Assembly: GCF_001269905.1 (NCBI RefSeq)
Contig: NZ_LHVK01000031.1
Span: forward strand, 62,001-126,000
DNA length: 64,000 nucleotides
Direction of reading: 5' to 3'
Source: Pseudomonas corrugata
GTDB taxonomy: Bacteria > Pseudomonadota > Gammaproteobacteria > Pseudomonadales > Pseudomonadaceae
Below are positions 53,688 through 63,371 of the stretch, in pieces. The translations under genes and the position numbers were made by a program. Within the stretch, counting starts at the first letter, position 1. Each line of letters begins with the position of its first letter. Below the pieces are notes generated by a model, which had not been told where the DNA came from, made no database searches, and worked only from the letters and a program-made list of their open reading frames with translations.

Positions 53688-54647
53688 TCAGGCCGCTTCG
53701 GTGCGCTGCACACCCAGCAAATGGCCCACGGCATCGAGCTCGGTTTCCCGACGCAGCGCGGTAAACAGCTCGACCGCTTCAGGATAATTGCGGGTCAGCA
53801 TCGCCAGCCACTGCTTCAAGCGCCCGGGCGCCTGACGCGGCGTCAGCTGTTCGACCACTTGTACCCAGAAATCCTGGAGCATCGGTTGCAGCTCGGCCCA
53901 GGACATCTGCACCACCTCTTCACCGGCGCGGGCGGCGGCGATCTGCCGGGCCAGGTCCGGACGGGAAACGAGGCCGCGACCGAGCATGATGTCCTCTACG
54001 CCGCTGATTTCACGGCAACGACGCCAATCTTCGACACTCCAGATATCCCCATTGGCGAATACCGGCACCTTGACCACTTCCTGCACCCGGGGAATCCATT
54101 CCCAATGGGCCGGCGGCTTGTAGCCGTCAGTCTTGGTCCGCGCGTGCACCACGATGTGCGCCGCCCCGCCTTCGGCCAGCGCCGTCGCGCAGACCAGCGC
54201 ACCGTCCGGACTGTCGAAGCCCAGGCGCATCTTGGCCGTGACCGGGATATGCTTTGGCACCGCGCGACGGACATGTTCGACGATTTCGTTGAGCAGCTCC
54301 GGCTCCTTGAGCAACACCGCGCCGCCTCGGGACTTGTTCACTGTCTTGGCCGGGCAGCCAAAATTCAGGTCAACCACCTCCGAACCCAATTCGCACGCCA
54401 ACGCCGCGTTTTCCGCCAGGCACACCGGGTCGGAGCCCAGCAATTGCACACGCAGCGGCACGCCGGCAGCGGTTCGGGCGCCGGTCAGCAGCTCCGGGGC
54501 GAGCTTGTGGAAATAGGCCGGTGTGAGCAGGCGATCATTGACGCGGATGAACTCGGTCACGCACCAGTCGATACCACCGACGCGAGTCAGGACGTCCCGC
54601 AGGATGTTGTCGACCAACCCCTCCATGGGCGCCAGGGCAATTTGCAT
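53688..54647 (-). CDS. dusC: tRNA-dihydrouridine(16) synthase
   Basis: 319 residues from MQIALAPMEGLVDNILRDVL at 54647. FMN-dependent Dus fold with 'LNFGCPAKTVNKSRGGAVLL' holding the active-site Cys, 'VTAKMRLGFDS', 'VHARTK' and 'ANGDIWSVEDW'. The 'APMEGLVD' start and 'TEFIRV' fit the DusC branch, which reduces U16 in the tRNA D-loop. Confidence 0.9.
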   Translation of the reverse strand: MQIALAPMEGLVDNILRDVLTRVGGIDWCVTEFIRVNDRLLTPAYFHKLAPELLTGARTAAGVPLRVQLLGSDPVCLAENAALACELGSEVVDLNFGCPAKTVNKSRGGAVLLKEPELLNEIVEHVRRAVPKHIPVTAKMRLGFDSPDGALVCATALAEGGAAHIVVHARTKTDGYKPPAHWEWIPRVQEVVKVPVFANGDIWSVEDWRRCREISGVEDIMLGRGLVSRPDLARQIAAARAGEEVVQMSWAELQPMLQDFWVQVVEQLTPRQAPGRLKQWLAMLTRNYPEAVELFTALRRETELDAVGHLLGVQRTEAA

Positions 54648-54693
54648 GGGAAAACGCACTCAACGAAAAAACGTGCGGCAGTTTACCGGATTC

Positions 54694-54716
54694 TGTGGGA
54701 GCAAGCCTGCTCGCGA
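54694..54716. repeat. Single REP element
   Basis: TGTGGGAGCAAGCCTGCTCGCGA, between dusC and the thioesterase gene. Confidence 0.8.
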
Positions 54717-54726
54717 TAGCGCTGGA

Positions 54727-55185
54727 TCAGTTGGCGAGGATGCCGGATGAAGCATGGGCCGCTAGCGCCGGGCCATAGCCTTCGATGAATTCCGGCGGCA
54801 TGCGCTTGGGCTTGCCGGTGGAGAGTTCGATGCAGACAAATGTGGTCTGCGCCCGCAGCACGGTGGTGTTGTCGCTGGGACGGACCAGTTGGAAATGCCG
54901 GGTCATCTTCAGCCGCTGGTCCCAGTCGACGATCCAGGTGGCCAGTTGCAGTTCGTCGCCTTCGTAGGCAGCCGCCAGGTAGTCGACTTCATGGCGCACC
55001 ACCGCCATTGCCCGGTCCAGTCGGCGGTACTCCGCCAGGTCCAGCCCCAGGCGCTGGGAGTGACGCCAGGCACAGCGTTCGAGCCAGGTGACGTAGACCG
55101 CGTTGTTGGCGTGGCCCAGCCCGTCGATGTCTTCGACAGCTACTTGAAGATCAATAATGAACGGCGTTGCCCGATCCCAGCCCAT
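54727..55185 (-). CDS. Acyl-CoA thioesterase, 4HBT hotdog family
   Basis: 152 residues with the hotdog signature 'VAVEDIDGLGHANNAVYVTWLERCAW', including the catalytic-type D-x-x-G-H-x-N-N, and 'EVDYLAAAYEGDELQL'. It hydrolyses an acyl-CoA thioester; the chain specificity is not predictable. REP elements flank it on both sides. Confidence 0.85.
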   Translation of the reverse strand: MGWDRATPFIIDLQVAVEDIDGLGHANNAVYVTWLERCAWRHSQRLGLDLAEYRRLDRAMAVVRHEVDYLAAAYEGDELQLATWIVDWDQRLKMTRHFQLVRPSDNTTVLRAQTTFVCIELSTGKPKRMPPEFIEGYGPALAAHASSGILAN

Positions 55186-55231
55186 GCCCCTCTCCCGGTC
55201 GAATGTGGATCGGGGCAGTGTACCCGATCCC

Positions 55232-55322
55232 TGTGGGAGGCGGGCTTGCTCGCGATGGCGATGGGTCAGACTGCATCAATGTCGAATATACCGACGCGAT
55301 CGCGGGCAAGCCTGGCTCCCAC
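55232..55322. repeat. Inverted pair of REP elements (REPIN)
   Basis: REP copies at about 55232-55254 and 55300-55322 in opposite orientation. Confidence 0.85.
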
Positions 55323-55325
55323 CAC

Positions 55326-56159
55326 TCAGGCCGATTGCCGTGCTTGCAGATTGCGCCCGGCCAGCAGCGATAACACGCCATCGATGACGCGGGGATCGGC
55401 CAGCACCCGCTGGTGCCCACCCTGGGGCAAACGCAGCAGGCGGCTGTCAAACCAGGCCTCATGAATCAACTGCGACTCGTTGACCAAGACGGAGGTGTCG
55501 TCCTCGGCGTGGACGATCAACCCCGGCACATCCAACTGATAATGCGCCACGTCCAACTTCGAGGCGCGCATGCCCACATCGTGTTCCACCTGACGAATGA
55601 AGGCCGAACGCGCCCGGGGTGGAAGGCCCACCAGCTGGGCGAAGCCGCGCAGCACCCCAAGAATGCGCGCGGGGGCAGCAATGCTGACCAGTGTCTCGGT
55701 ACGCAGCCCCAGCTGGACCGCGAGCATGGCACTGGCCCCGCCCATGGAATGCCCGATCACCGCTTGCAGCGGCGGCAGTTCTGCCGCAGCTTCGAGCATT
55801 GCCCTGGCGAACAGCAGAACATTCGCCTCACGGCCAGGTGAACGGCCATGGGCCGGTCCGTCCAGCGCCACTACCGTATAGCCAGCGTTCACCAACGCCG
55901 TGATCAGCGCAGCGAACTGCGTGGGTCGCCCTTCCCAGCCATGCATCAGCAAGACGGTCGGACCTTTGCCCCAGCGCAGGGCCGAAAGACCGAAGCGCAA
56001 GGTGATGCGCTCGGAGCTTGCCAGCAATGGCAATTCCCAGTCCCGTGGCGGCAGATTCCGGGGATGCATGAACAGTGCGCGCATTTTCCTTGCCACCAAA
56101 CGCGGAGCCACCCGACCCAGCGTGCCGTTGACGCCACGAATCCAGCTCAATCTGTCCAT
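55326..56159 (-). CDS. Alpha/beta hydrolase
   Basis: 277 residues. 'VLLMHGWEGRPTQFAAL' supplies the oxyanion region, the nucleophile Ser is in 'VIGHSMGGASAM', an acid in 'VHAEDDTSV' and the His in 'PQGGHQRVLADP'. The likely role is an esterase or lipase-like hydrolase. A TetR gene lies 29 bases upstream on the same strand, so it may be autoregulated together with this gene. Confidence 0.85.
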   Translation of the reverse strand: MDRLSWIRGVNGTLGRVAPRLVARKMRALFMHPRNLPPRDWELPLLASSERITLRFGLSALRWGKGPTVLLMHGWEGRPTQFAALITALVNAGYTVVALDGPAHGRSPGREANVLLFARAMLEAAAELPPLQAVIGHSMGGASAMLAVQLGLRTETLVSIAAPARILGVLRGFAQLVGLPPRARSAFIRQVEHDVGMRASKLDVAHYQLDVPGLIVHAEDDTSVLVNESQLIHEAWFDSRLLRLPQGGHQRVLADPRVIDGVLSLLAGRNLQARQSA

Positions 56160-56188
56160 CGTTCTTCTCCCACGGCTTGCGCCTTAGC

Positions 56189-56728
56189 TCACCGCACCGC
56201 AGATTTGGCGGCACGCAGCACACGATCCGATAACTCTCCCGGACCCAACGCCCGGGCCAGGGCCAAGCCACCGACCATCAAGGCAATGTCAGCGAGGGCC
56301 TTGTCGGCGTCTTCCGGGCTGGCGGCCAATTGCGCCGCCATTAACTCAATGTGTTCGTTGAGCACGTCACGAAACGGATCCGGCAGGCGTCCCAACTCAC
56401 CGATCGACGCCGGGATCGGGCAGGCGTTTTCGGTGGAGTCCCGATGCTTGCGCGACAGGTAGAACGCCGCCACCAGGGCGCGCCGCTCTTCGCCGGTCAG
56501 TTCGGCATCCATGTCGGCGATCAGGCCCCGACGCCGACTGAGCAACTGTTTGAAAGCCTCCAGCATCAGCGCATCCTTGCTTTCGAAATGAGCGTAGAAC
56601 CCGCCCACCGTCAGCCCGGCCGCGCCCATTACCTCGCCCACGCTCGGCTCGGCCGGACCACGCTGGATCAACGCGTCACTGGCGGCCTTGATAATGCGCT
56701 CACGGGTCTGTGCTTTTTTATCGCTCAT
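56189..56728 (-). CDS. TetR-family transcriptional regulator
   Basis: 179 residues with the TetR helix-turn-helix 'RIIKAASDALIQRGPAEPSVGEVMGAAGLTVGGFYAHFESKDALMLEAF' (about 9-58) and a helical ligand domain. The leader (56729-56765) contains AATATTA-type repeats that could be its operator. It probably regulates the hydrolase gene directly downstream. Confidence 0.88.
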   Translation of the reverse strand: MSDKKAQTRERIIKAASDALIQRGPAEPSVGEVMGAAGLTVGGFYAHFESKDALMLEAFKQLLSRRRGLIADMDAELTGEERRALVAAFYLSRKHRDSTENACPIPASIGELGRLPDPFRDVLNEHIELMAAQLAASPEDADKALADIALMVGGLALARALGPGELSDRVLRAAKSAVR

Positions 56729-56851
56729 TGCTGCCTCCGAATATTACGATCACAATATTATATGCATAATAATTTTCCGCAAGCGGAATCTCGGCCCGCT
56801 GGTCGGCAGTATCTTGTTCGAGGACAGGAGAATTGGCTGAACGCCAGACAA

Positions 56852-56883
56852 ACAAAAGGGCCATTCAATAATTGAATGACCCC
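56852..56883 (-). terminator. Terminator of the tRNA-Ala/Glu cluster
   Basis: On the minus strand GGGTCATTCAA-TTA-TTGAATGGCCC is followed by TTTTG. A smaller hairpin, CCCGC-TTT-GCGGG with a following T-rich stretch (56885-56904), precedes it. Confidence 0.75.
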
Positions 56884-56910
56884 TATAAAATCCCGCAAAG
56901 CGGGTAATCG

Positions 56911-56986
56911 TGGCGTCCCCTAGGGGACTCGAACCCCTGTTACCGCCGTGAAAGGGCGGTGTCCTAGGCCACTAGACGAAGGGGAC
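56911..56986 (-). tRNA. tRNA-Glu (anticodon TTC), distal copy
   Basis: A 76-base cloverleaf; anticodon loop CTTTCAC, encoded CCA. Same sequence as the copy at 57191-57266. Confidence 0.95.
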
Positions 56987-57062
56987 ACAAACCTTCTTGC
57001 TTGATCAGCGCTGAGAACTGATCGATTCAAGGCCGGTGTGGCCAGACCTTGAACCTGACAAT

Positions 57063-57138
<76 letters not shown>

Positions 57139-57190
57139 GGATTTTCGCCTCGCGGCGGAGCGACATCTTGCAACATCGCTTCTGTAAAAC

Positions 57191-57266
57191 TGGCGTCCCC
57201 TAGGGGACTCGAACCCCTGTTACCGCCGTGAAAGGGCGGTGTCCTAGGCCACTAGACGAAGGGGAC
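57191..57266 (-). tRNA. tRNA-Glu (anticodon TTC), proximal copy
   Basis: A 76-base cloverleaf; anticodon loop CTTTCAC, encoded CCA. Confidence 0.95.
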
Positions 57267-57344
57267 GCAAACCCTTCTAACTACTGATCAACGCTGAGTG
57301 TTGATCGCTTCAAGGCCGGTGTGGCCAGACCCTGAAGTGTAAAT

Positions 57345-57420
<76 letters not shown>

Positions 57421-57441
57421 TCATCGCTGAGGACGGGGCGA

Positions 57442-57470
57442 ATCTTAAGGGCGTATCGGAGGGCTGTCAA
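57442..57470 (-). promoter_or_regulatory. Sigma-70 promoter of the tRNA-Ala/Glu cluster
   Basis: On the minus strand TTGACA, 17 bases, TAAGAT, then a GC-rich discriminator (TCGCCCCG) typical of stable-RNA promoters. Confidence 0.75.
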
Positions 57471-57523
57471 ATTTATTTTCAACAAATTTGAAAATTTTTT
57501 GCCGGGATAACAACCACTTACCG

Positions 57524-57546
57524 ACAAACCCCGGAAAACCGGGGTA
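57524..57546 (-). terminator. Putative terminator of gltX
   Basis: CCCCGG-AAAA-CCGGGG at 57529-57544, about 20 bases past the gltX stop; only a short T-run follows on the minus strand. Confidence 0.5.
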
Positions 57547-57566
57547 TGCCCTGCCCTAACGACCGC

Positions 57567-59048
57567 TTAGGCAATCGCGCCCAGCAGTTTTTCCCACTCC
57601 TTGTTTTCCTTCTTCGACACGCCACCGAGCAGATCGATGGCCTGGCGCAGGCGGAAGCGGGTCAGGTCCGGCCCGAGGATTTCCATCGCATCAAGCACCG
57701 ACACCGAGCTGGCCTGGCCGGTAATGGCGGCGAACATCAACGGCATGGCGTCGCGCAATTTCAGCTCCAGGGATTCGACCACGGCCTGGATAGTCGCGGT
57801 GATGCTGTCCTTTTCCCATTGGCGCAGGCTTTCGAGTTTCCACAGGATCAGTTGCATCAGCTGGCGCACCTGATCGCCCGAGAGTTTCTTGGACTCGAAC
57901 AGCTTCGCATCCGGCGTCACGCCACCGGCAAAGAAAAAGCCCGCCAGCGGCGCAATCTGGCTGAACGTCTCCACCCTGCCCTGCACGTGGGGAGCGATCC
58001 TCATCATGTACTCGGGGTTCAATGCCCACTTCTGCACGCGTGCGGCAAACTCTTCCACTGGCAGATCCCGCAGCCACTGGCCGTTGAGCCAGGACAGCTT
58101 CTCGATGTCGAAGATCGGCCCGCCCAGAGAGACACGCGAGAGGTCGAAGTGCTCGACCATTTCCTGCAACGAGAATTTCTCGCGCTCGTCCGGCATCGAC
58201 CACCCCATGCGGCCCAGGTAGTTGAGCATCGCCTCGGGCATGAAGCCCATGCGCTCGTAGAACGTCACCGAGGTCGGGTTCTTGCGCTTGGACAGTTTGC
58301 TCTTGTCCGGGTTACGCAGCAGCGGCATGTAGCACAACTGCGGTTGCTCCCAGCCAAAATATTCGTAGAGCAGGATCAGTTTCGGCGCCGATGGCAGCCA
58401 CTCTTCACCGCGCAGTACGTGAGTGATGCCCATCAGGTGGTCGTCGACCACGTTCGCCAGGAAGTACGTCGGCAAGCCGTCGGTCTTCATCAGCACCTGC
58501 ATGTCCATGCGATCCCACGGGATCTCGACATCGCCACGCAGCATGTCCGGCACCACGCAGACGCCTTCGCTCGGCACTTTCATGCGGATCACATGGGGCT
58601 CGCCGGCGGCCAGGCGCCGGGCAACTTCTTCTTTGGACAGGAGCAACGCGCGACCATCGTAGCGTGGTGTTTCGCCACGGGCCATCTGCTCGGCGCGCAT
58701 CTGGTCCAGCTCTTCAGCGGTGCAGAAGCATGGGAACGCGTGCCCCATGTCCACCAGTTGCTGGCAATACTGCTTGTAGATGTCGCCACGCTCGCTCTGC
58801 CGATACGGGCCGTGCGGCCCGCCAACGTCCGGGCCCTCACTCCAGTCGATGCCGAGCCAGCGCAGGGCGTCGAAAATCTGCTGTTCGGACTCGCGCGTCG
58901 AACGCAACTGGTCGGTGTCCTCGATCCGCAGGATGAACTCACCGCCGTGCTGCTTGGCAAAGCAATAGTTGAACAAAGCGATGTAGGCGGTGCCGACATG
59001 GGGATCGCCAGTGGGCGAAGGCGCGATGCGGGTACGGACGGTGGTCAT
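57567..59048 (-). CDS. gltX: Glutamyl-tRNA synthetase
   Basis: 493 residues from MTTVRTRIAPSPTGDPHVGT at 59048; class I synthetase with the HIGH-type motif HVGT and the KMSKS-type motif KLSKRKN near residue 240. 'EDTDQLRSTRESEQQIFDALRWLGIDW' is typical GltX. It charges tRNA-Glu; two tRNA-Glu genes lie directly downstream on the same strand, behind their own promoter. Confidence 0.95.
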   Translation of the reverse strand: MTTVRTRIAPSPTGDPHVGTAYIALFNYCFAKQHGGEFILRIEDTDQLRSTRESEQQIFDALRWLGIDWSEGPDVGGPHGPYRQSERGDIYKQYCQQLVDMGHAFPCFCTAEELDQMRAEQMARGETPRYDGRALLLSKEEVARRLAAGEPHVIRMKVPSEGVCVVPDMLRGDVEIPWDRMDMQVLMKTDGLPTYFLANVVDDHLMGITHVLRGEEWLPSAPKLILLYEYFGWEQPQLCYMPLLRNPDKSKLSKRKNPTSVTFYERMGFMPEAMLNYLGRMGWSMPDEREKFSLQEMVEHFDLSRVSLGGPIFDIEKLSWLNGQWLRDLPVEEFAARVQKWALNPEYMMRIAPHVQGRVETFSQIAPLAGFFFAGGVTPDAKLFESKKLSGDQVRQLMQLILWKLESLRQWEKDSITATIQAVVESLELKLRDAMPLMFAAITGQASSVSVLDAMEILGPDLTRFRLRQAIDLLGGVSKKENKEWEKLLGAIA

Positions 59049-59167
59049 GGCATGTCTCGGAAAGAAGGTAAAAGCGAAGATCAAACAAGGGGCGAATGGT
59101 AGCAGGCGATGGTAGGCGGGCTCCAGTCAAAGGGATTTGTGCATCTGTCAGACCGCGTCGTCCTCAA

Positions 59168-59238
59168 TCGCGAGCAGGCTCGCACACACTGGACTTGTGG
59201 CGTTCACAAATCCCTGTGGGAGCGAGCCTGCTCGCGAT
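59168..59238. repeat. Inverted pair of REP elements (REPIN)
   Basis: REP copies at about 59168-59185 (partly decayed) and 59215-59238, between gltX and uvrB. Confidence 0.75.
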
Positions 59239-59263
59239 GAGGCCCTTAAGGCCACTGCAAAAC

Positions 59264-61279
59264 TCAGACAGTGAGCAACCGCTCGCGCAACTTGCCAATC
59301 TCGTCCCGCAATTGCGCCGCCGCTTCGAATTCCAGGTCCCGGGCCAGTTGGTACATTTTCTCTTCCAACTGACGGATACGCTTGGTGATTTCGCTCGGCG
59401 AGCGCAGTTCCGCTTCGTAGCGGGCGCTCTCTTCGGCGGCCTTGGCCATGCCCTTGCGCTTCTTGCTGCGCGAACCGGGCACGGTGGCACCTTCCATGAT
59501 ATCGGCAACGTCCTTGAACACCCCTTTGGGCGTGATGCCATTGGCCAGGTTGAAGGCGATCTGCTTGTCACGACGGCGCTCAGTCTCACCGATGGCCCGT
59601 TCCATGGAGCCAGTGATGCGGTCGGCATACAGAATCGCCCGGCCATTGAGGTTACGCGCCGCCCGGCCGATGGTCTGGATCAGCGAGCGCTCGGAGCGCA
59701 GGAAGCCTTCCTTGTCGGCGTCGAGGATCGCCACCAGCGACACTTCCGGCATGTCCAGGCCTTCGCGCAGCAGGTTGATGCCCACCACCACGTCGAAGGT
59801 GCCCAGGCGCAGGTCGCGGATGATCTCGACCCGCTCCACCGTGTCGATATCCGAATGCAGGTATCGCACCCGCACGCCATGATCGGCCAGGTAATCGGTG
59901 AGGTCCTCGGCCATGCGCTTGGTCAGGGTGGTCACCAGGACCCGCTCGTCGATGGCCACGCGCTTGTTGATTTCCGAAAGCAGGTCGTCGACCTGGGTCA
60001 GCGCCGGGCGCACTTCGACTTGCGGGTCCACCAGGCCGGTCGGCCGCACCACTTGCTCGACCACGCGACCGGCATGCTCGGCTTCGTAGTTGCCGGGGGT
60101 GGCCGAGACAAAAATAGTCTGCGGGCTCACGCCTTCCCATTCATCGAAACGCATCGGCCGGTTGTCCAGCGCCGAAGGCAGGCGGAATCCGTATTCCACC
60201 AGGGTCTCCTTGCGGGACCGGTCGCCTTTGTACATCGCGCCCACCTGGGGCACGCTGACATGGGATTCGTCGATCACCAGCAAGGCGTCGGCCGGCAGGT
60301 AGTCATACAAGGTGGGGGGCGGCGCACCCGCCGGGCGGCCCGACAGGTAGCGCGAGTAGTTTTCGATACCGTTGCAATAACCCAGTTCAAGGATCATTTC
60401 CAGGTCGAACCGGGTCCGCTGCTCCAGGCGCTGGGCTTCCACCAGCTTGTTGTTCGAGCGCAGGTACTCCAGGCGCTCCTGGAGCTCGGCCTTGATCCCG
60501 TCAATGGCGTCCAGCAGGGTTTCCCGCGGCGTGACATAGTGGCTCTTGGGGTAGAAGGTGAAGCGTGGCAGCTTGCGGATCACCTCGCCGGTCAGCGGAT
60601 CGAACGCCGAAATGCTCTCCACCTCGTCATCGAACAGTTCGATGCGGATCGCCTCCAGGTCGGATTCCGCCGGGTAGATATCGATCACATCCCCGCGCAC
60701 TCGGAACGTTGCCCGGGCGAAATCCATGTCGTTGCGGGTGTATTGCAGGTCCGCGAGGCGGCGCAGCAAGGCACGCTGGTCGAGTTTGTCGCCGCGATCC
60801 ACGTGCAGCACCATCTTCAGGTACGTTTCCGGGCTGCCCAAGCCGTAGATGCACGACACCGTGGTGACGATGATCGCATCCTTGCGCTCGAGCAACGCCT
60901 TGGTCGCCGACAGCCGCATCTGCTCGATGTGGTCGTTGATCGAGGCGTCCTTCTCGATGAAGGTGTCCGACGACGGCACGTAGGCTTCCGGCTGGTAGTA
61001 GTCGTAGTAAGAGACGAAGTACTCCACGGCGTTGTTCGGGAAGAACGCCTTGAACTCGCCATACAGTTGAGCCGCCAGGGTCTTGTTCGGTGCCAGCACC
61101 AGGGTCGGACGCTGCACCTGGGCGATCACGTTGGCGATGCTGAAGGTCTTGCCCGAACCGGTCACACCGAGCAACGTCTGGTGGGCCAGCCCCGCCTCGA
61201 TGCCCTCGACCATCAGGCGGATGGCTTCCGGCTGGTCGCCAGCGGGCTTGAATCGGGTGACTAGCTGGAATTCAGACAT
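59264..61279 (-). CDS. uvrB: Excinuclease ABC subunit B
   Basis: 671 residues: P-loop 'LLGVTGSGKTFSIANV' near residue 40, the beta-hairpin 'YYDYYQPEAYVPSSDTFIEKD', 'LVIDESHVSVPQVGAMYKGD' with the DESH Walker B, helicase motif VI 'LIQTIGRAARN', and a C-terminal UVR motif 'IRQLEEKMYQLARDLEFEAAAQLRDEI'. It verifies DNA damage and, with UvrA and UvrC, performs nucleotide-excision repair. No LexA-type box is evident in the 330 bases upstream. Confidence 0.96.
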   Translation of the reverse strand: MSEFQLVTRFKPAGDQPEAIRLMVEGIEAGLAHQTLLGVTGSGKTFSIANVIAQVQRPTLVLAPNKTLAAQLYGEFKAFFPNNAVEYFVSYYDYYQPEAYVPSSDTFIEKDASINDHIEQMRLSATKALLERKDAIIVTTVSCIYGLGSPETYLKMVLHVDRGDKLDQRALLRRLADLQYTRNDMDFARATFRVRGDVIDIYPAESDLEAIRIELFDDEVESISAFDPLTGEVIRKLPRFTFYPKSHYVTPRETLLDAIDGIKAELQERLEYLRSNNKLVEAQRLEQRTRFDLEMILELGYCNGIENYSRYLSGRPAGAPPPTLYDYLPADALLVIDESHVSVPQVGAMYKGDRSRKETLVEYGFRLPSALDNRPMRFDEWEGVSPQTIFVSATPGNYEAEHAGRVVEQVVRPTGLVDPQVEVRPALTQVDDLLSEINKRVAIDERVLVTTLTKRMAEDLTDYLADHGVRVRYLHSDIDTVERVEIIRDLRLGTFDVVVGINLLREGLDMPEVSLVAILDADKEGFLRSERSLIQTIGRAARNLNGRAILYADRITGSMERAIGETERRRDKQIAFNLANGITPKGVFKDVADIMEGATVPGSRSKKRKGMAKAAEESARYEAELRSPSEITKRIRQLEEKMYQLARDLEFEAAAQLRDEIGKLRERLLTV

Positions 61280-61612
61280 AACATAACCTCTGGGTTCACG
61301 CCTGTCGGCCAGGCGACGGGAACGAGGAAGACCGAAACGACGGATGTCGCCCGAGGAAAAAGCTGGAGTGCAGACAATGTGGAGGTGAATGCCTTAGCTT
61401 TCAAGACGAACGTCCTACACGCCTTGGAGTCTTTGACGCGGCGAAGGGACTAACGGTCGAAAAAAATCGAAAATACTTACCGTAAAAACCGAATCGCCTG
61501 TCGCCGTGTCCAGTGATGGCCTCTATACTAACTCCCCGTTTGTGCACCGCTCTAGTGCATCCGGCTGGAGCGCCACACGTCCCCCTCACACTCCATTCAG
61601 AGCCGCGCACTA
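61280..61612. other. Divergent promoter region between uvrB and aminotransferase gene
   Basis: 333 bases without a credible gene (the minus-strand ORF 61401-61655 overlaps the aminotransferase start and has no ribosome site). A TATACT hexamer near 61525-61532 is a possible -10 for the plus-strand gene. The left half is A-rich in places. Confidence 0.45.
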
Positions 61613-62809
61613 ATGAGCCTGTTTTCCGCTGTCGAATTGGCACCCCGCGACCCAATCCTGGGCCTCAACGAAGCATTCAACGCCGACACCCGTACCGATA
61701 AGGTCAACCTGGGGGTGGGTGTTTACTGCAATGAAGAGGGGCGCATTCCGCTTCTGCGCGCCGTTGTCGAAGCCGAGACGATTCGCGTGGCTCAGCACGT
61801 TTCCCGCGGTTATCTGCCGATCGACGGCATCGCTGCCTATGACCAGGCGGTCCAGACCCTGCTGTTCGGCAAGGATTCGCCACTGATCGCCTCTGGCCGT
61901 GTCATCACCACCCAGGCTGTGGGCGGCACCGGTGCGCTGAAGATCGGCGCCGACTTCCTCAAGCAATTGCTGCCTGATGCCGTCGTGGCCATCAGCGACC
62001 CGAGCTGGGAAAACCACCGCGCCCTGTTCGAAACCGCCGGGTTTCCGGTGCAGAACTACCGCTACTACGACGCCGCCACCCACGACGTGAACCGTACCGG
62101 CCTGCTGGAAGACCTCAACGCCCTGCCCGACCGCTCGATCATTGTGCTGCACGCCTGCTGCCACAACCCGACCGGCGTGGACCTGAGCCCCGAGGACTGG
62201 AAAAACGTACTGGCCGTGGTCAAGGCCAAGAACCATGTGCCGTTCCTGGACATGGCCTACCAGGGCTTTGGCGACGGCATCGACGAAGACGCGGCGGCCG
62301 TGCGCCTGTTCGCCGAGTCGGGCCTGACCTTCTTTGCCTCCAGCTCGTTCTCCAAGTCGTTCTCCCTGTACGGCGAGCGCGTCGGCGCCCTGTCGATCGT
62401 CAGCGAATCGAAAGAAGAAAGTGCTCGCGTGCTGTCCCAGGTCAAGCGCGTGATCCGCACCAACTATTCCAACCCGCCGACCCATGGCGCCAGCATCGTT
62501 GCCGCCGTGCTCAACAGCCCAGAGCTGCGGGCCCAGTGGGAAGCCGAACTGGCGGAAATGCGCCTGCGGATCCGCGGCATGCGCAACCAGATGGTGGACA
62601 TGCTGGCCAAGGCCGCGTCGCACCGCGATTTCAGCTTCGTCGCACGCCAGCGCGGGATGTTCTCCTACTCCGGCCTGACCGTTGAACAAGTGACCCGCCT
62701 GCGCAACGAATTCGGCATCTACGCCCTGGACACCGGCCGCATCTGCGTGGCCGCGCTGAACCAGAACAACATCGACGCGGTGACCAAGGCGATTGTTCAG
62801 GTGATCTGA
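61613..62809 (+). CDS. Aromatic/aspartate aminotransferase, class I
   Basis: 398 residues of the AspC/TyrB type: 'DPILGLNEAFNADTRTDKVNLGVGVY', 'HACCHNPTGVDLSPEDW', the PLP lysine in 'SSSFSKSFSLYGERVGAL', and 'MFSYSGLTVEQVTRLR'. It transfers amino groups between glutamate and aromatic keto acids or oxaloacetate. It is divergent from uvrB, as is usual in Pseudomonas. Whether it prefers aromatic substrates or aspartate cannot be told. Confidence 0.93.
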   Translation: MSLFSAVELAPRDPILGLNEAFNADTRTDKVNLGVGVYCNEEGRIPLLRAVVEAETIRVAQHVSRGYLPIDGIAAYDQAVQTLLFGKDSPLIASGRVITTQAVGGTGALKIGADFLKQLLPDAVVAISDPSWENHRALFETAGFPVQNYRYYDAATHDVNRTGLLEDLNALPDRSIIVLHACCHNPTGVDLSPEDWKNVLAVVKAKNHVPFLDMAYQGFGDGIDEDAAAVRLFAESGLTFFASSSFSKSFSLYGERVGALSIVSESKEESARVLSQVKRVIRTNYSNPPTHGASIVAAVLNSPELRAQWEAELAEMRLRIRGMRNQMVDMLAKAASHRDFSFVARQRGMFSYSGLTVEQVTRLRNEFGIYALDTGRICVAALNQNNIDAVTKAIVQVI

Positions 62810-62825
62810 AAACCCGCATAAAACC

Positions 62826-62916
62826 TGTGGGAGCGAGCCTGCTCGCGATGGCGGAGGGTCATCCAACATTGGTGTTGAATGATTCGCCGCCATCGCGAGC
62901 AGGCTCGCTCCCACAG
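62826..62916. repeat. Perfect REPIN
   Basis: CTGTGGGAGCGAGCCTGCTC GCGATGGCG at the left is mirrored exactly at the right end (62892-62916), with about 40 bases between. Confidence 0.9.
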
Positions 62917-63012
62917 TCGTTTTTTGCGGCATGATCCTTACTTGTGTGAAGCGGTAACAAGTGTTTGAGGGAAGCCCACGACCACTTAAACGCACCGCCC
63001 ACCACCCAAAGC

Positions 63013-63040
63013 TTGACTTCTCTTTTCCAATCAGTAACAT
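63013..63040 (+). promoter_or_regulatory. Sigma-70 promoter of tRNA-Asn
   Basis: TTGACT, 16 bases, TAACAT, about 9 bases before the tRNA. Confidence 0.7.
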
Positions 63041-63049
63041 ACGCGTCAT

Positions 63050-63125
<76 letters not shown>

Positions 63126-63137
63126 GACAGCAACATC

Positions 63138-63173
63138 AAAAGCCCCTGAATCGAAAGATCCAGGGGCTTTTTT
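63138..63173 (+). terminator. Terminator of tRNA-Asn
   Basis: AAAGCCCCTG ... CAGGGGCTTTTTT with a further inner pairing GATC/GATC-type loop. Confidence 0.85.
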
Positions 63174-63371
63174 GTGGGCGAAAAACCTGCTGGAGGCCGT
63201 ATAAGACCCGCCGGAGGTCGCTACCGGAACAATATTCCGGCGCCAAAAAGGCATTATGGTCTGAATCCTGCTTTCTTTTCCGCCAACCCGAGCTGTCACG
63301 TGAGCGTCATGGCTGTGCCGCAAGCTGGCCCTGTCCGACAACAACAGCTTCATAACAACAAGGACGAAGGT

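Noticed and set aside
57546..59102. 518-codon plus-strand ORF opposite gltX
   Set aside because: Shadow frame of gltX.
59096..61264. 722-codon plus-strand ORF opposite uvrB
   Set aside because: Shadow frame of uvrB; no start signal or recognisable motif.
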